The notes under the pieces are model-generated. The model saw only the letters and a program-made list of their open reading frames with translations, was not told the DNA's origin and made no database searches. Of a DNA stretch of 64,000 nt, positions 40,703 to 49,398 are shown piece after piece; the first letter of the stretch is position 1, and each line of letters starts with the position of its first letter. Position numbers and translations under genes: made by a program. The DNA is from an uncultured Lachnospiraceae bacterium (lineage in GTDB: Bacteria > Bacillota > Clostridia > Lachnospirales > Lachnospiraceae), in contig CAJUST010000008.1 in assembly GCA_910589105.1 (NCBI GenBank), positions 1-64,000 on the forward strand. Direction: 5' to 3'.

Positions 40703-41680
40703 ATGAAAGAAATATCAAAATTGATGGATTACCGACAGACTGTGCGTGTGGTAGATGCGACGCTGAGGGATGGAGGATTGGTGAATAATTTTTACTTTCC
40801 AGACGAATTTGTGAAAGATTTATATGTTGCAAACCAAAAGGCTGGCGTGGATTATATGGAGTTTGGCTATAAGGCGTCTACGGAGATGTTTGAAGAAAGC
40901 AAATTTGGAAAATGGAAGTTCTGTAAAGATGAAGATATTCGCGCAGTTGTCGGAGAAAATGATACGGATTTGAAAATTGCCGTTATGGCAGATGTGGGGA
41001 GATGCGATTATAAAAAGGATATTGTCAGCCGCAGTGAAAGCCCCGTTGATTTAATCCGTGTGGCTACATACCTGAATACAATTCCAACGGCGGCTGATAT
41101 GATTGAAGATGCCGCGAAAAAGGGGTATGAGGTGAGCTGTAACTTAATGGCGATTTCAAATGTTCAGGAAAGTGATTTAGTCGTTGCTTTGGATATTTTA
41201 GGGCAGACGCCAGTAGACGTATTTTATATTGTGGACAGTTATGGAGCGCTGTATCCTGAGCAGCTTGCGCGCGTGGCAGATATCTTTATGGATTTTGCGG
41301 AGAAATATGGGAAGAAAATCGGCATTCATGCCCACAATAACCAGCAGCTTGCGTTTGCAAATACGATAGAGGCCGTCGGGGACGGCGTAGACTGGCTGGA
41401 CGGGACGTATTGCGGCATGGGGAGAGGGGCAGGAAACTGCGCAATGGAGCTTTTGCTTGCATTTTTGCGGAATCCGAAATACAATATTGCCCCAGTGTTT
41501 CAATTTATTGAGAAGCACATCAATAAACTTAAGGAAAACGGCGTAGTTTGGGGGTATGATTTACAATATCTGATGACGGGCGTATTTAACCAGCATCCAA
41601 AGTCAGCAATTCAATTTACGAAAGAGAAACGGACGGACTATTTTGAATTTTATAAAGAAACAATAGAACAGGACTGCTAG
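40703..41680 (+). CDS. HMG-CoA lyase-like / DmpG-like aldolase family protein
   Basis: 325-residue TIM-barrel protein of the HMGL-like family (COG0119), which includes 4-hydroxy-2-oxovalerate aldolase, HMG-CoA lyase and isopropylmalate synthase. The catalytic Arg-Asp pair is in VVDATLRDGGLVNNFYF, the metal-binding His-x-His in IGIHAHNNQQLAFANT, and YCGMGRGAGNCAMELLL matches the family glycine loop. No dehydrogenase partner (DmpF) or CoA-related gene adjoins, so the reaction is unknown. Its stop is 2 bases before pdp. Confidence 0.75.
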   Translation: MKEISKLMDYRQTVRVVDATLRDGGLVNNFYFPDEFVKDLYVANQKAGVDYMEFGYKASTEMFEESKFGKWKFCKDEDIRAVVGENDTDLKIAVMADVGRCDYKKDIVSRSESPVDLIRVATYLNTIPTAADMIEDAAKKGYEVSCNLMAISNVQESDLVVALDILGQTPVDVFYIVDSYGALYPEQLARVADIFMDFAEKYGKKIGIHAHNNQQLAFANTIEAVGDGVDWLDGTYCGMGRGAGNCAMELLLAFLRNPKYNIAPVFQFIEKHINKLKENGVVWGYDLQYLMTGVFNQHPKSAIQFTKEKRTDYFEFYKETIEQDC

Positions 41681-41682
41681 AG

Positions 41683-42999
41683 ATGAGAATGTATGACTTG
41701 ATAGAAAAGAAAAAAAAGGGCGGCGTTTTGTCGAAAAATGAAATCCGTTGGATGATAGACGGGTTTACAAATGGGGAATTGCCGGATTATCAGATGTCTG
41801 CTATGATGATGGCAATTTGCTTTCGGGGGCTTTCGGCAAGAGAGACGCTGGATCTTACAGTTGCCATGCGTGACAGCGGGGACAGTTTGGATTTGTCTGG
41901 CATCCATGGCATAAAGGCGGATAAACACAGCACGGGAGGCGTTGGAGATAAGACCTCGCTTGCGCTTGCGCCAATTATCGCATCACTTGGGCTTCCGGTG
42001 GCGAAAATGTCAGGCAGGGGGCTTGGGTATACGGGCGGCACGATAGATAAGCTGGAATGCTTCCCGAATTTTTCATCGGACTTAACGAAAGAGAGATTTA
42101 TTGAGAATGTCAATCAGGTGGGCCTTGCGATTGCCGGACAGACGGCGAATCTGGCTCCGGCGGATAAAAAGCTCTATGCGCTGCGTGACGTGACGGCTAC
42201 CGTTGACCAAATGTCATTAATTGCCAGCAGCATTATGAGTAAAAAACTGGCGGCGGGCAGTGATATTATCGTGTTAGATGTAAAAACGGGTTCCGGCGCG
42301 TTTATGAAAAAATTGCCGGATGCGGAAGAACTTGCGGAAACGATGGTTTCGATTGGCGTAATGGCGGGAAAGAAAATAGCGGCTGTCATAACGGAAATGG
42401 ATCAGCCGTTAGGCAATGCCGTTGGTAATTCCCTTGAAGTGATAGAAGCGGTTGAGGCGTTGTCAGGCAAGGGACCTAAGGACTTGATGGAAGTGGTTTA
42501 TGCGCTTGGAAGCCAGATTCTATTGCTTGCAGACGTCTGCCAGACGCAGGAAGAAGCAATCGGGCTTATGTGTGAAAGCGTGGCAAGCGGCGCGGCAAAA
42601 CGGAAACTGGCGGAATTTGTAGAAGCGCAGGGCGGAGACGCTTCTTATGTGTATGACACGTCCAAATTTGAGCGGGCAGTTTATGCGGTGAAAGTGTTGT
42701 CAAGAAAAGAGGGGTTTGTTTCCGGCATTCAGGCAGAAGTGATTGGCAATGTGTGCATGATGTGCGGAGGAGGAAGGAAAAAGAAGGGCGACGCGATAGA
42801 TCTTTCCGTTGGCATTCTGCTTCAGAAAAAAAGAGGGGATTTTGTAAAAAAAGGAGAAACGCTGGCAGTTGTATATGTAAACAGCCAAGAGAAAGGTGAG
42901 TTGGCGGCGCAGCAGGTTGCATCTGCGTATACCATCGGAGAGACAGAGCCGCAAAAAGAAGCGATGGTAAAAAAAGTGATAAAAGGCTCTAATGAATAA
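41683..42999 (+). CDS. pdp: Pyrimidine-nucleoside phosphorylase
   Basis: 438 residues. Phosphorolyses uridine and (deoxy)thymidine to base plus (deoxy)ribose-1-phosphate in nucleoside salvage. MRMYDLIEKKKKGG, the phosphate-binding ADKHSTGGVGDKTSL, SGRGLGYTGGTIDKLE and DVKTGSGAFMK are all conserved. Start ATG 41683 almost touching the aldolase stop, so the two are cotranscribed; a joint role in deoxyribose or nucleoside catabolism is conceivable but unproven. Confidence 0.93.
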   Translation: MRMYDLIEKKKKGGVLSKNEIRWMIDGFTNGELPDYQMSAMMMAICFRGLSARETLDLTVAMRDSGDSLDLSGIHGIKADKHSTGGVGDKTSLALAPIIASLGLPVAKMSGRGLGYTGGTIDKLECFPNFSSDLTKERFIENVNQVGLAIAGQTANLAPADKKLYALRDVTATVDQMSLIASSIMSKKLAAGSDIIVLDVKTGSGAFMKKLPDAEELAETMVSIGVMAGKKIAAVITEMDQPLGNAVGNSLEVIEAVEALSGKGPKDLMEVVYALGSQILLLADVCQTQEEAIGLMCESVASGAAKRKLAEFVEAQGGDASYVYDTSKFERAVYAVKVLSRKEGFVSGIQAEVIGNVCMMCGGGRKKKGDAIDLSVGILLQKKRGDFVKKGETLAVVYVNSQEKGELAAQQVASAYTIGETEPQKEAMVKKVIKGSNE

Positions 43000-43027
43000 T
43001 GCAAAAACCATTTACATATAGTAATAT

Positions 43028-43309
43028 ATGGGAAAAATGAATTTAGGCAAATGGAAAGAAGGTCTGGTGGAATCCTTAGAGCTTCCGAAAGACTTAATGT
43101 ATGGGGCTGTTTTAGTGTCTATCACCGGACAGCAGGAAATTTTAATAGAGAATTACCGGGGGATTTTGGAGTATACCAAAAACCATATCAGCCTGCAGAC
43201 AAAAACATGCAGGCTGGTAATCCGCGGGAAAGATCTCAATATTAATTACTATACGAATGAAGAAATGAAAATCACTGGGCGGATTGAATCTGTATTCTAT
43301 GAGAATTAG
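43028..43309 (+). CDS. yqfC: Sporulation protein YqfC
   Basis: 93 residues. The YqfC/YabP family gives small sporulation proteins expressed in the mother cell in Bacillus. Typical sequence: LELPKDLMYGAVLVSITGQ, ENYRGILEY, then LVIRGKDLNINYYTNEEMKITGRI. It lies 28 bases after pdp and 9 bases before yqfD, the standard yqfC-yqfD-phoH order. Its presence supports a spore-forming lineage. Confidence 0.9.
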   Translation: MGKMNLGKWKEGLVESLELPKDLMYGAVLVSITGQQEILIENYRGILEYTKNHISLQTKTCRLVIRGKDLNINYYTNEEMKITGRIESVFYEN

Positions 43310-43318
43310 GAGGCAGTT

Positions 43319-44548
43319 TTGTTTCTTTCTTTAGTCAAATTTTTTCGGGGCTTTCTACTTGTCCGATTAAAGGGGTATTCTCCAGAGCGTTTTTTAAATT
43401 TATGCAGCAATCACAATATTTTGATCTGGAATCTGTCTAACCATGGGGAAGCTTATGAATTTTATATCAGCATTGCCGCATACCGGAAATTGAAGCCTCT
43501 GCTGAAAAAGACAAAGACAAAGATTGTGATTTTAAAGCGTTTCGGTTTTCCGTTTTTTTTATACCGCTACCGGAAGCGTAAGCTGTTTTTTGCCGGAATT
43601 TTAGTCAGTCTTGGCCTGTTATTTTATATGACGTCTTTTATTTGGTTAATAGACATTAACGGAAATTCTTCTATTACAGACGACACGATTCTTACTTTTC
43701 TAAAACAACAGCATTCTTCTTTTGGCAGTAAGAAAAAGTCAGTAGACTGCAGCGCGCTTGAAGAAGCGCTTCGGACGACGTATGATGACATCATCTGGGC
43801 GTCCGTCCGTTTGAGCGGCACTAAAATGACAGTGGACATTCAGGAAAACCTGATTTCAAAAAAAGATTCTGAAAAAAATGTAAAATTGGAAGGAGCGTTT
43901 AACATTATAGCGGATAAGCCTGCAATTATCACTTCCATTATTACAAGAGCCGGAACGCCTTTGGTAAAAGCAAAAAGCAAAGTGGAAACCGGAGATGTTT
44001 TAGTCGGCAGCCAGCTTGATATTTATAATGACAGCAATGAAATTGTGGATCATGTTTATGTGGCGGCGGATGCGGACATATATGGACAGACACAGTATGC
44101 CTATCAGGATTCTTTTCCGATACAGTATAACCAGAAGGCGCGGAAAGGCGAAGGGAAAAGCCGTTATAGTTTAAGTTTGTTTTCCTATCAGATACAATTT
44201 CCTTCCGCCATAAAGAAAACGGAGTTGTTTGAATCTTATACGGAAAGCAGGCAGCTTGCGATTGCAAAAGATTACTATATTCCGGTTATATTAGAAAAAA
44301 CCACTTTTTATGACTGTGATTATGAGAAGGTGACGCTGACGAAACAACAGGCGAAAAAACGGGCGGAAGAAAATTTTATACAATTTTTGAAAAAATTGGA
44401 GGAAAAGGGTATTCAAATCACGGATAAAAATGTTAAAATAGAGTTTGCAGAGAACGAGTGCCGGGTAAACGGCGTTGTGACTGCGATTGAAAAAATTGGC
44501 AGATATGAACCTGCAGAAGAAAGGTCAGTGGAGCATGAGTCTGAATGA
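43319..44548 (+). CDS. yqfD: Sporulation protein YqfD
   Basis: 409 residues. A cytosolic N-terminal region (GYSPERFLNLCSNHNILIWN), one or two membrane segments near residues 85-115 (FFAGILVSLGLLFYMTSFIW), then the extracellular or intermembrane part with the conserved IDINGNSSITDD and AGTPLVKAKSKVETGDVLVGS. Required for sporulation in Bacillus, mechanism not settled. The start is a TTG with AGGAGG 6 bases upstream. The 3' end overlaps phoH by 14 bases. Confidence 0.92.
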   Translation: MFLSLVKFFRGFLLVRLKGYSPERFLNLCSNHNILIWNLSNHGEAYEFYISIAAYRKLKPLLKKTKTKIVILKRFGFPFFLYRYRKRKLFFAGILVSLGLLFYMTSFIWLIDINGNSSITDDTILTFLKQQHSSFGSKKKSVDCSALEEALRTTYDDIIWASVRLSGTKMTVDIQENLISKKDSEKNVKLEGAFNIIADKPAIITSIITRAGTPLVKAKSKVETGDVLVGSQLDIYNDSNEIVDHVYVAADADIYGQTQYAYQDSFPIQYNQKARKGEGKSRYSLSLFSYQIQFPSAIKKTELFESYTESRQLAIAKDYYIPVILEKTTFYDCDYEKVTLTKQQAKKRAEENFIQFLKKLEEKGIQITDKNVKIEFAENECRVNGVVTAIEKIGRYEPAEERSVEHESE

Positions 44549-45527
44549 ATTAAGCGTAGAGATTCCGCCGGAGCATATGGCAAATGTTTTCGGGCAGTTT
44601 GACAGCCACATGAAAAAAATAGAAAAGGCATTTCATGTGACAATCGTGGCGCGGAATGGCTCGATAAAACTGATTGGAAGCCCTACGGGCATAAAACAGG
44701 CGTCAGAAGTGTTCAAAGAGCTGTTAGAGCTGTCAAGACGCGGCAATGCCATTACGGAGCAAAATGTCAACTATGCCATTTCGCTTGCCATGGATCACAA
44801 TACGGAAGCGATTTTAGAAATAGATAAGGACTGCATCTGCCACACCATTCAGGGCAAACCTGTAAAGCCAAAGACGATTGGGCAAAAAGAGTATGTGGAT
44901 GCCATTCGGAGTAAAATGATTGTTTTTGGATGCGGGCCTGCCGGAACCGGAAAGACTTATCTTGCAATAGCTATGGCGGTTACGGCGTTTAAAAATGATG
45001 AGGTCAGCAGGATTATTCTGACGCGTCCTGCCATCGAAGCGGGAGAAAAGCTCGGTTTTCTGCCGGGGGATTTGCAAAGCAAAATAGATCCGTATCTAAG
45101 GCCCTTATACGATGCCCTGTATCAGATTATGGGAGTGGAAAGTTTTATGCGGAATACGGAAAAAGGGCTGATAGAAGTCGCGCCGCTTGCTTATATGCGC
45201 GGACGCACATTAGACAATGCCTTTATTATTTTGGACGAAGCGCAGAATACAACTCCGGCGCAGATGAAGATGTTTTTGACAAGAATCGGGTTTGGGTCAA
45301 AAGTCGTCGTTACGGGAGACGCCACGCAAAAGGATCTGCCTGCGGGCGCGCAGTCTGGATTGGATATTGCGCTTAGAGTTTTGCGGAAGGTGGAGGACAT
45401 TGGCATTTGTAAGCTGACAAGCAGTGACGTGGTGCGCCATCCTCTTGTGCAGAAAATTGTAAAAGCCTATGAAGATTATGAAAATCGTCAAGGGAAAAAG
45501 AATGTTAGACAGGCGGTTAGACGATAA
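44535..45527 (+). CDS. phoH: PhoH family ATPase
   Basis: 330 residues: an N-terminal KH-like region and the PhoH P-loop domain (FGCGPAGTGKTYLAIAMAV; ILTRPAIEAGEKLGFLPGD; FIILDEAQNTTPAQMKMFLTR; VTGDATQKDLP). Predicted RNA-associated helicase-type ATPase, functionally linked to YbeY by its constant neighbourhood. I start at ATG 44535 (GTGGAG site), which overlaps the end of yqfD. It overlaps the next gene by one base. Confidence 0.95.
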   Translation: MSLNELSVEIPPEHMANVFGQFDSHMKKIEKAFHVTIVARNGSIKLIGSPTGIKQASEVFKELLELSRRGNAITEQNVNYAISLAMDHNTEAILEIDKDCICHTIQGKPVKPKTIGQKEYVDAIRSKMIVFGCGPAGTGKTYLAIAMAVTAFKNDEVSRIILTRPAIEAGEKLGFLPGDLQSKIDPYLRPLYDALYQIMGVESFMRNTEKGLIEVAPLAYMRGRTLDNAFIILDEAQNTTPAQMKMFLTRIGFGSKVVVTGDATQKDLPAGAQSGLDIALRVLRKVEDIGICKLTSSDVVRHPLVQKIVKAYEDYENRQGKKNVRQAVRR

Positions 45528-46735
45528 TGGAAAGAAGAATGCCTTGGAAACGGATGCAAAATTATCTTGCAGTCGTTGTAATAACGATTTCGTTATCTTT
45601 GTTTTTTTCGTATAAGAATCGCTGGCTGTTAGATGAAATTGCGGCATATTTGATTTTGGACATAGTTTTTTTGGCAGTTTTGCTTTACACATTGGAAAGA
45701 AACCGTGTAAATCGGAAGTTAGGGGTGAGCGGTTCGAACCGTTATGGCAGGATTGCCCTTTGTTATGGCGCCTGCTGCCTAGCTGCCATTGGCTGTTATT
45801 TTTCACCGGAATTTACCTGTCCGGCGGAAGCGTTTGCGCTATTTTTATGTTTGGCTGCAAATATTGAAATTTCAATCAGCCTTTCGCTTTTGATCTGTAT
45901 GCTTTTATGTGTGGCAAGGGGACAAACCATTTATGAGCTTGCCGCATACTGTATTTTAATTTTAGTCGGGGCGCAGATGGCGCATACGGTTTATAAGAAA
46001 AAAACCCGTGTTTGGGGCTGTATGATATTGGGATCGGTTTCTCTTTGCGCGCCGATGCTGTTTTGCTATCTGGCCGGAGTGGAAAATAAAATAGAGGTTT
46101 TTTTGTGGAAAAGCCTGTATCTGGCTGTCACGATCGCGCTTTACTTTGCATTTGCAAAGCGGCTGTATGGCAAAATGGAGTTTGACCGGCTGCGTTCTTA
46201 TGAACGGATTATCGATCATGAATATCCGCTTTTTCAGGATATTAAAAATTATTCAAAGGCAGAATATGTGCATGCGATGAAGGCGGGGACGGTTGCGTTA
46301 AAATGCGCGACGGAAATCGGGGCTAATGAAATGCTTGCGGCGGCGGGAGGGTTTTATTACCGCCTTGGCGTAATTGAAGGAGAGCCTTACATAGAGAACG
46401 GCGTGCGTTTGGCGGAAGAAAAATGCTTTCCCCTAGACGTGATACAGATTCTTTTGGAATACAACGGAGAACAAAAGCTGCCGTCTTCAAAAGAATCGGC
46501 GATTGTACATATGGTTGACGCCTGCCTAAAGAAAATTGAGATGTTAAATTCACAGAAGCTTTCATCTTCATGGAATCAAGATATGGTGATATATCAGACG
46601 TTGAATGAGTTGTCCGCTTCCGGAATCTATGATGAATCGGGCCTTAGCATGAATCAATTTTTAAAAGTCAGGGAATTATTAGTTCGTGAGGAGATAGGAT
46701 ATGACAATAACGATAGAGGAAGAAATTCCGGCTGA
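45527..46735 (+). CDS. Degenerate PgpH/YqfF-like membrane protein
   Basis: 402 residues: about seven membrane segments in residues 10-215, then a cytosolic helical domain. It sits between phoH and ybeY, exactly where the 7TM-HD c-di-AMP phosphodiesterase PgpH (YqfF) lies. The C-terminal domain can be aligned by eye (EIGANEMLAAAGGFYYRLG against the family's IGAN-LLARVGAYYHDIGK; SKESAIVHMVDAC against SKEAAIVMLADS). However, the His-His, His-Asp and late His-His ligands are replaced (EYVHAMKAG, YYRLG, EYNGE). The large extracellular domain is missing. It is probably not a phosphodiesterase any more. It overlaps ybeY by 35 bases. Confidence 0.7.
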   Translation: MERRMPWKRMQNYLAVVVITISLSLFFSYKNRWLLDEIAAYLILDIVFLAVLLYTLERNRVNRKLGVSGSNRYGRIALCYGACCLAAIGCYFSPEFTCPAEAFALFLCLAANIEISISLSLLICMLLCVARGQTIYELAAYCILILVGAQMAHTVYKKKTRVWGCMILGSVSLCAPMLFCYLAGVENKIEVFLWKSLYLAVTIALYFAFAKRLYGKMEFDRLRSYERIIDHEYPLFQDIKNYSKAEYVHAMKAGTVALKCATEIGANEMLAAAGGFYYRLGVIEGEPYIENGVRLAEEKCFPLDVIQILLEYNGEQKLPSSKESAIVHMVDACLKKIEMLNSQKLSSSWNQDMVIYQTLNELSASGIYDESGLSMNQFLKVRELLVREEIGYDNNDRGRNSG

Positions 46736-47213
46736 TTTAGGATTTGACTGCCTTAGTTTTGCGAAGGAAGTAATTTCTTTTACACTTTTGCATGAGAAAT
46801 TTCCGTTTGAAGCTGAGGTGAACCTGACTTTGACGGACAATGAGGCGATTCAGGAGTTGAATCGGGATTACCGGAACATCGATGCGGCGACAGATGTGCT
46901 GTCCTTTCCTATGTTAAACCTTACGGAAGCCGGTAAGTTTTCAAGCATTGGACAAGATATTGAAAATAATTTTAATCCAGACAGCGGAGAAGCGATGCTT
47001 GGGGATATTGTAATTTCCGCGCCGAAAGTGAAGGAGCAGGCGGCGGCTTTTGGCCATTCTGTCAGACGGGAGTTTGCATTTTTAATTGTACATAGCATTC
47101 TGCATTTGCTGGGGTATGATCATATTAATCCAAAAGATGCGGAATGTATGGAACATAAACAAGAAACAATCTTAAATAAGATGAATGTTTTCAGATCACA
47201 GGAGGATGAATAA
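46701..47213 (+). CDS. ybeY: Endoribonuclease YbeY
   Basis: 170 residues. Metal-dependent RNase for 16S rRNA maturation and ribosome quality control. The zinc motif is VHSILHLLGYDHINPKD (Ser replaces the usual Gly after the first His), and the central VLSFPM with LGDIVISAPKVKEQA is typical. Start ATG 46701 with GAGGAG upstream, inside the end of the preceding gene; the stop overlaps the DUF3048 gene as TAATGA. Confidence 0.95.
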   Translation: MTITIEEEIPADLGFDCLSFAKEVISFTLLHEKFPFEAEVNLTLTDNEAIQELNRDYRNIDAATDVLSFPMLNLTEAGKFSSIGQDIENNFNPDSGEAMLGDIVISAPKVKEQAAAFGHSVRREFAFLIVHSILHLLGYDHINPKDAECMEHKQETILNKMNVFRSQEDE

Positions 47214-48370
47214 TGAAACGCTTAAGGGACATACTTCTTCTTTCGGCGCTCTGCCTGTTTCTGATATGCTTTGCATATGCGAGACTGGGTTTTGGGACAG
47301 AAGAAGAAATTTCGACCGAAACGGAAACAGAGACCGAACAATTTGCATTGATGGAGCCGGAAACAGAGACGGAAGAAGAATTGGAGATGCCGACGGAAAC
47401 AGAAGTAGAGGAGATTGCGCTTGAATCCAACAGGAACCCGCTGACTGGAGAGCCAATGGATGAATCCTTAGTTTCCCAAAGGCCTGTTTCTTTTATGGTT
47501 GGGAACACCTCAGATTCCATGCCGCAGTATGGGCTTGCCGATGCAGACGTAATATACGAAGCTCCGGCGGAAGGCGGTTTGACAAGGTTAATGACGATTT
47601 ATCAGGATTACGCCGATTTGCCTACGATTATGTCAAGCAGAAGCTGCCGTCATTATTACTGCTACTTTTCCAATGAATTTGAAGCGATCTACATTCACTA
47701 TGGACAGGCTGTATATGCGACGGAAATGCTGAAACGGTTTGACGATTTGAATGGATTGGACGGGGATTTAGAGAATGTGACGTTTTTCCGTGACCGTTCC
47801 AGAAACGCCCCGCATAACGCATATGTAAACGGCAAGAGCATTGTGGCCGGCATTCAAAAAAGAGGATACCGCACAGAACATGCCGAAACGTATGAGAACC
47901 GCTACCATTTTGTTCCAAAAGAGCGGGAATTAGAGGACGGTGAAACTGCTGTTGTCGTAGAGCCGGGCTATGCCATCAATAAACCTTGGTTTGTCTATGA
48001 TGAGACGACGGGGCTTTATAAACGGTATCAGTATAAACAGGCGCATGTGGACGGAGCGACCGGAGAGGCAATTGAATTTAAAAATATTATCTTTCAGGTG
48101 TGCGACTACAGCGTATTCCCGGACGGGAAATATTTGGACGTAAAAACAGCTTCCTATGGCGGAAAAGGAAAATATATTACAAACGGCAAAGCAATCGACA
48201 TTGCTTGGGTCAAAGAAGTGGAAGACGGCGTTGGAAGATATTATGATATGGATGGCAATGAACTGCTGTTAAATCCGGGGAAAACATTTGTCTGCATTAT
48301 TTTAAACGACGAAGAAGACAGAATCGGGATTCATGCGACAAAAGAGGCGTTTGAAGCTTCCAGAAATTAA
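47213..48370 (+). CDS. DUF3048 domain secreted protein (YerB-like)
   Basis: 385 residues. One N-terminal hydrophobic segment (ILLLSALCLFLICFAYA) serves as signal or anchor, and a Thr/Glu-rich low-complexity linker follows (repeats of TETE, residues about 30-70). The DUF3048 domain has NPLTGEPMDESLVSQRPVSFMVGN, ADVIYEAPAEGGLTRLM and SSRSCRHYY, with the C-terminal half (ANKPWF-like AINKPWFVYDETTGLYKRYQ). Bacillus YerB is the best-known member; function is unknown. No lipobox is evident. It is the last strongly linked gene of the yqfC-ybeY unit and is followed by a terminator-like hairpin. Confidence 0.85.
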   Translation: MKRLRDILLLSALCLFLICFAYARLGFGTEEEISTETETETEQFALMEPETETEEELEMPTETEVEEIALESNRNPLTGEPMDESLVSQRPVSFMVGNTSDSMPQYGLADADVIYEAPAEGGLTRLMTIYQDYADLPTIMSSRSCRHYYCYFSNEFEAIYIHYGQAVYATEMLKRFDDLNGLDGDLENVTFFRDRSRNAPHNAYVNGKSIVAGIQKRGYRTEHAETYENRYHFVPKERELEDGETAVVVEPGYAINKPWFVYDETTGLYKRYQYKQAHVDGATGEAIEFKNIIFQVCDYSVFPDGKYLDVKTASYGGKGKYITNGKAIDIAWVKEVEDGVGRYYDMDGNELLLNPGKTFVCIILNDEEDRIGIHATKEAFEASRN

Positions 48371-48392
48371 AAAATTTGTATAAAGAATGGAA

Positions 48393-48454
48393 AAATGCGA
48401 ATACTATTGCTGGTGATGTATATGAACAAGGTCAATAGCATTCGTATTTTTTTT
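48393..48454 (+). terminator. Terminator-like hairpin overlapping the start of the next gene
   Basis: Arms 48393-48409 and 48433-48449 pair at 15 of 17 positions around a 23-base loop, followed by an eight-T run. Candidate start codons of the BofC-like gene (48395, 48416, 48422) lie inside it, so it may attenuate that gene. Confidence 0.65.
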
Positions 48455-48808
48455 ATTCTTACAGTGATGTTTTGCATTTGCTGTTATCAGGCAGCGGCAT
48501 GGAAGGGATTTGATTCAGACAAGAATCAGAAGGAGACAGAGGAGACGGAACTTTTTACCATAGAAGAACCGGAAGAAGAAACAGAATATTCTGTCCTTCC
48601 GGTTCTACAGACGTTTGATTATAAATATGTAATTGTGGAAGAAGGGGATTATCTGACAGTCTATTATTCCGACCGGGACACCGTCTATGAATATACAGAT
48701 ATCCGGTATTCCGATTTGGAAGATTCCCTGCGTCAGAAAATCCGGAAAGGATATTGTATCAAAGATGAATCTGCGTTGTTTGGTTTCCTAGAAAATTACA
48801 GCAGTTAA
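48422..48808 (+). CDS. BofC C-terminal-domain-like secreted protein
   Basis: About 128 residues from ATG 48422 (137 if ATG 48395 is used; neither has a strong ribosome-binding site). A signal or anchor segment (IRIFFILTVMFCICCYQAAA) precedes an acidic linker and a domain reading YVIVEEGDYLTVYYSD, TDIRYSDLEDSLRQKI, KGYCIKDESALFGFLENYSS. That pattern matches the BofC C-terminal domain, a forespore checkpoint protein in Bacillus; the match is from memory. Its 5' end overlaps a terminator-like hairpin, and its 3' end overlaps a pseudogene on the other strand by about 20 bases. Confidence 0.6.
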   Translation: MNKVNSIRIFFILTVMFCICCYQAAAWKGFDSDKNQKETEETELFTIEEPEEETEYSVLPVLQTFDYKYVIVEEGDYLTVYYSDRDTVYEYTDIRYSDLEDSLRQKIRKGYCIKDESALFGFLENYSS

Positions 48809-49358
48809 ATGGATTTTAGCGTTTTCCCTCATTATTTTATAGGGAGCCCCATATGCAACGGCATTATCAGGAATATCTTTGGTAACAATGCTTCCCGCGC
48901 CAATTACGACATTATTTCCAATGGTAACCCCTCCCCGGCATAAGGATAGCTCCTCCGCCGATCCAGACATTATCCCCAATAGTAACCGGTGCAGTTTTCG
49001 TTTTGCAAAACGCGTAGGAGCCGTCTTCTTTTGGTTCGCCGAAGCGGTCCTTGGCGTTTGTTGGGTGGAAGCCGTATAGATTTTCATTGTCATCTAAAAA
49101 TGCGCAGTTCATATTGACTTCGCAGTTGTTGCCAAAATAGATATTGTTTCCATAGTCTGCGTAAAACGGGGCGGTAATCCAGAGATTTTCCCCTTTTTGC
49201 AAAGTAGCTTGGACAGGATTTTTCTTTGGATTCCATATCTTTGGAATCTGTCTTGTTGTAATCCCGTATTAAATCTTTCACTTCATGCCATCTGTCTAAA
49301 AGTTCTTTGTCCCCACAGTCGTATAATTCGCCTACAGGCATTTTTTTCGTTCTGTCAT
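48788..49358 (-). pseudogene. Decayed maltose/galactoside O-acetyltransferase (Maa/LacA family)
   Basis: Fragments in three frames together spell a left-handed beta-helix sugar acetyltransferase: GELYDCGDKELLDRWHEVK, then GENLWITAPFYADYGNNIYF, GNNCEVNMNCAFLDDN, HPTNAKDRFGEPKEDGS, APVTIGDNVWIGGGAILMPG, VTIGNNVVIGAGSIVTKDIP. Lesions seen: an A7 run after the start ATG at 49358 throwing it out of frame, indels near the AAAGAAAAATCC and GCAAAAAGGGG runs, a deletion of the helix turn that includes the catalytic-His region before IYTA-FHP, and a small insertion near CCGGGGAGGGG. Five or more defects mean a true pseudogene. The AAGGAGG site survives. Confidence 0.85.
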
Positions 49359-49398
49359 AAAGGCCTCCTTTTTTTGATTTTTTATTATAACATAGGCG

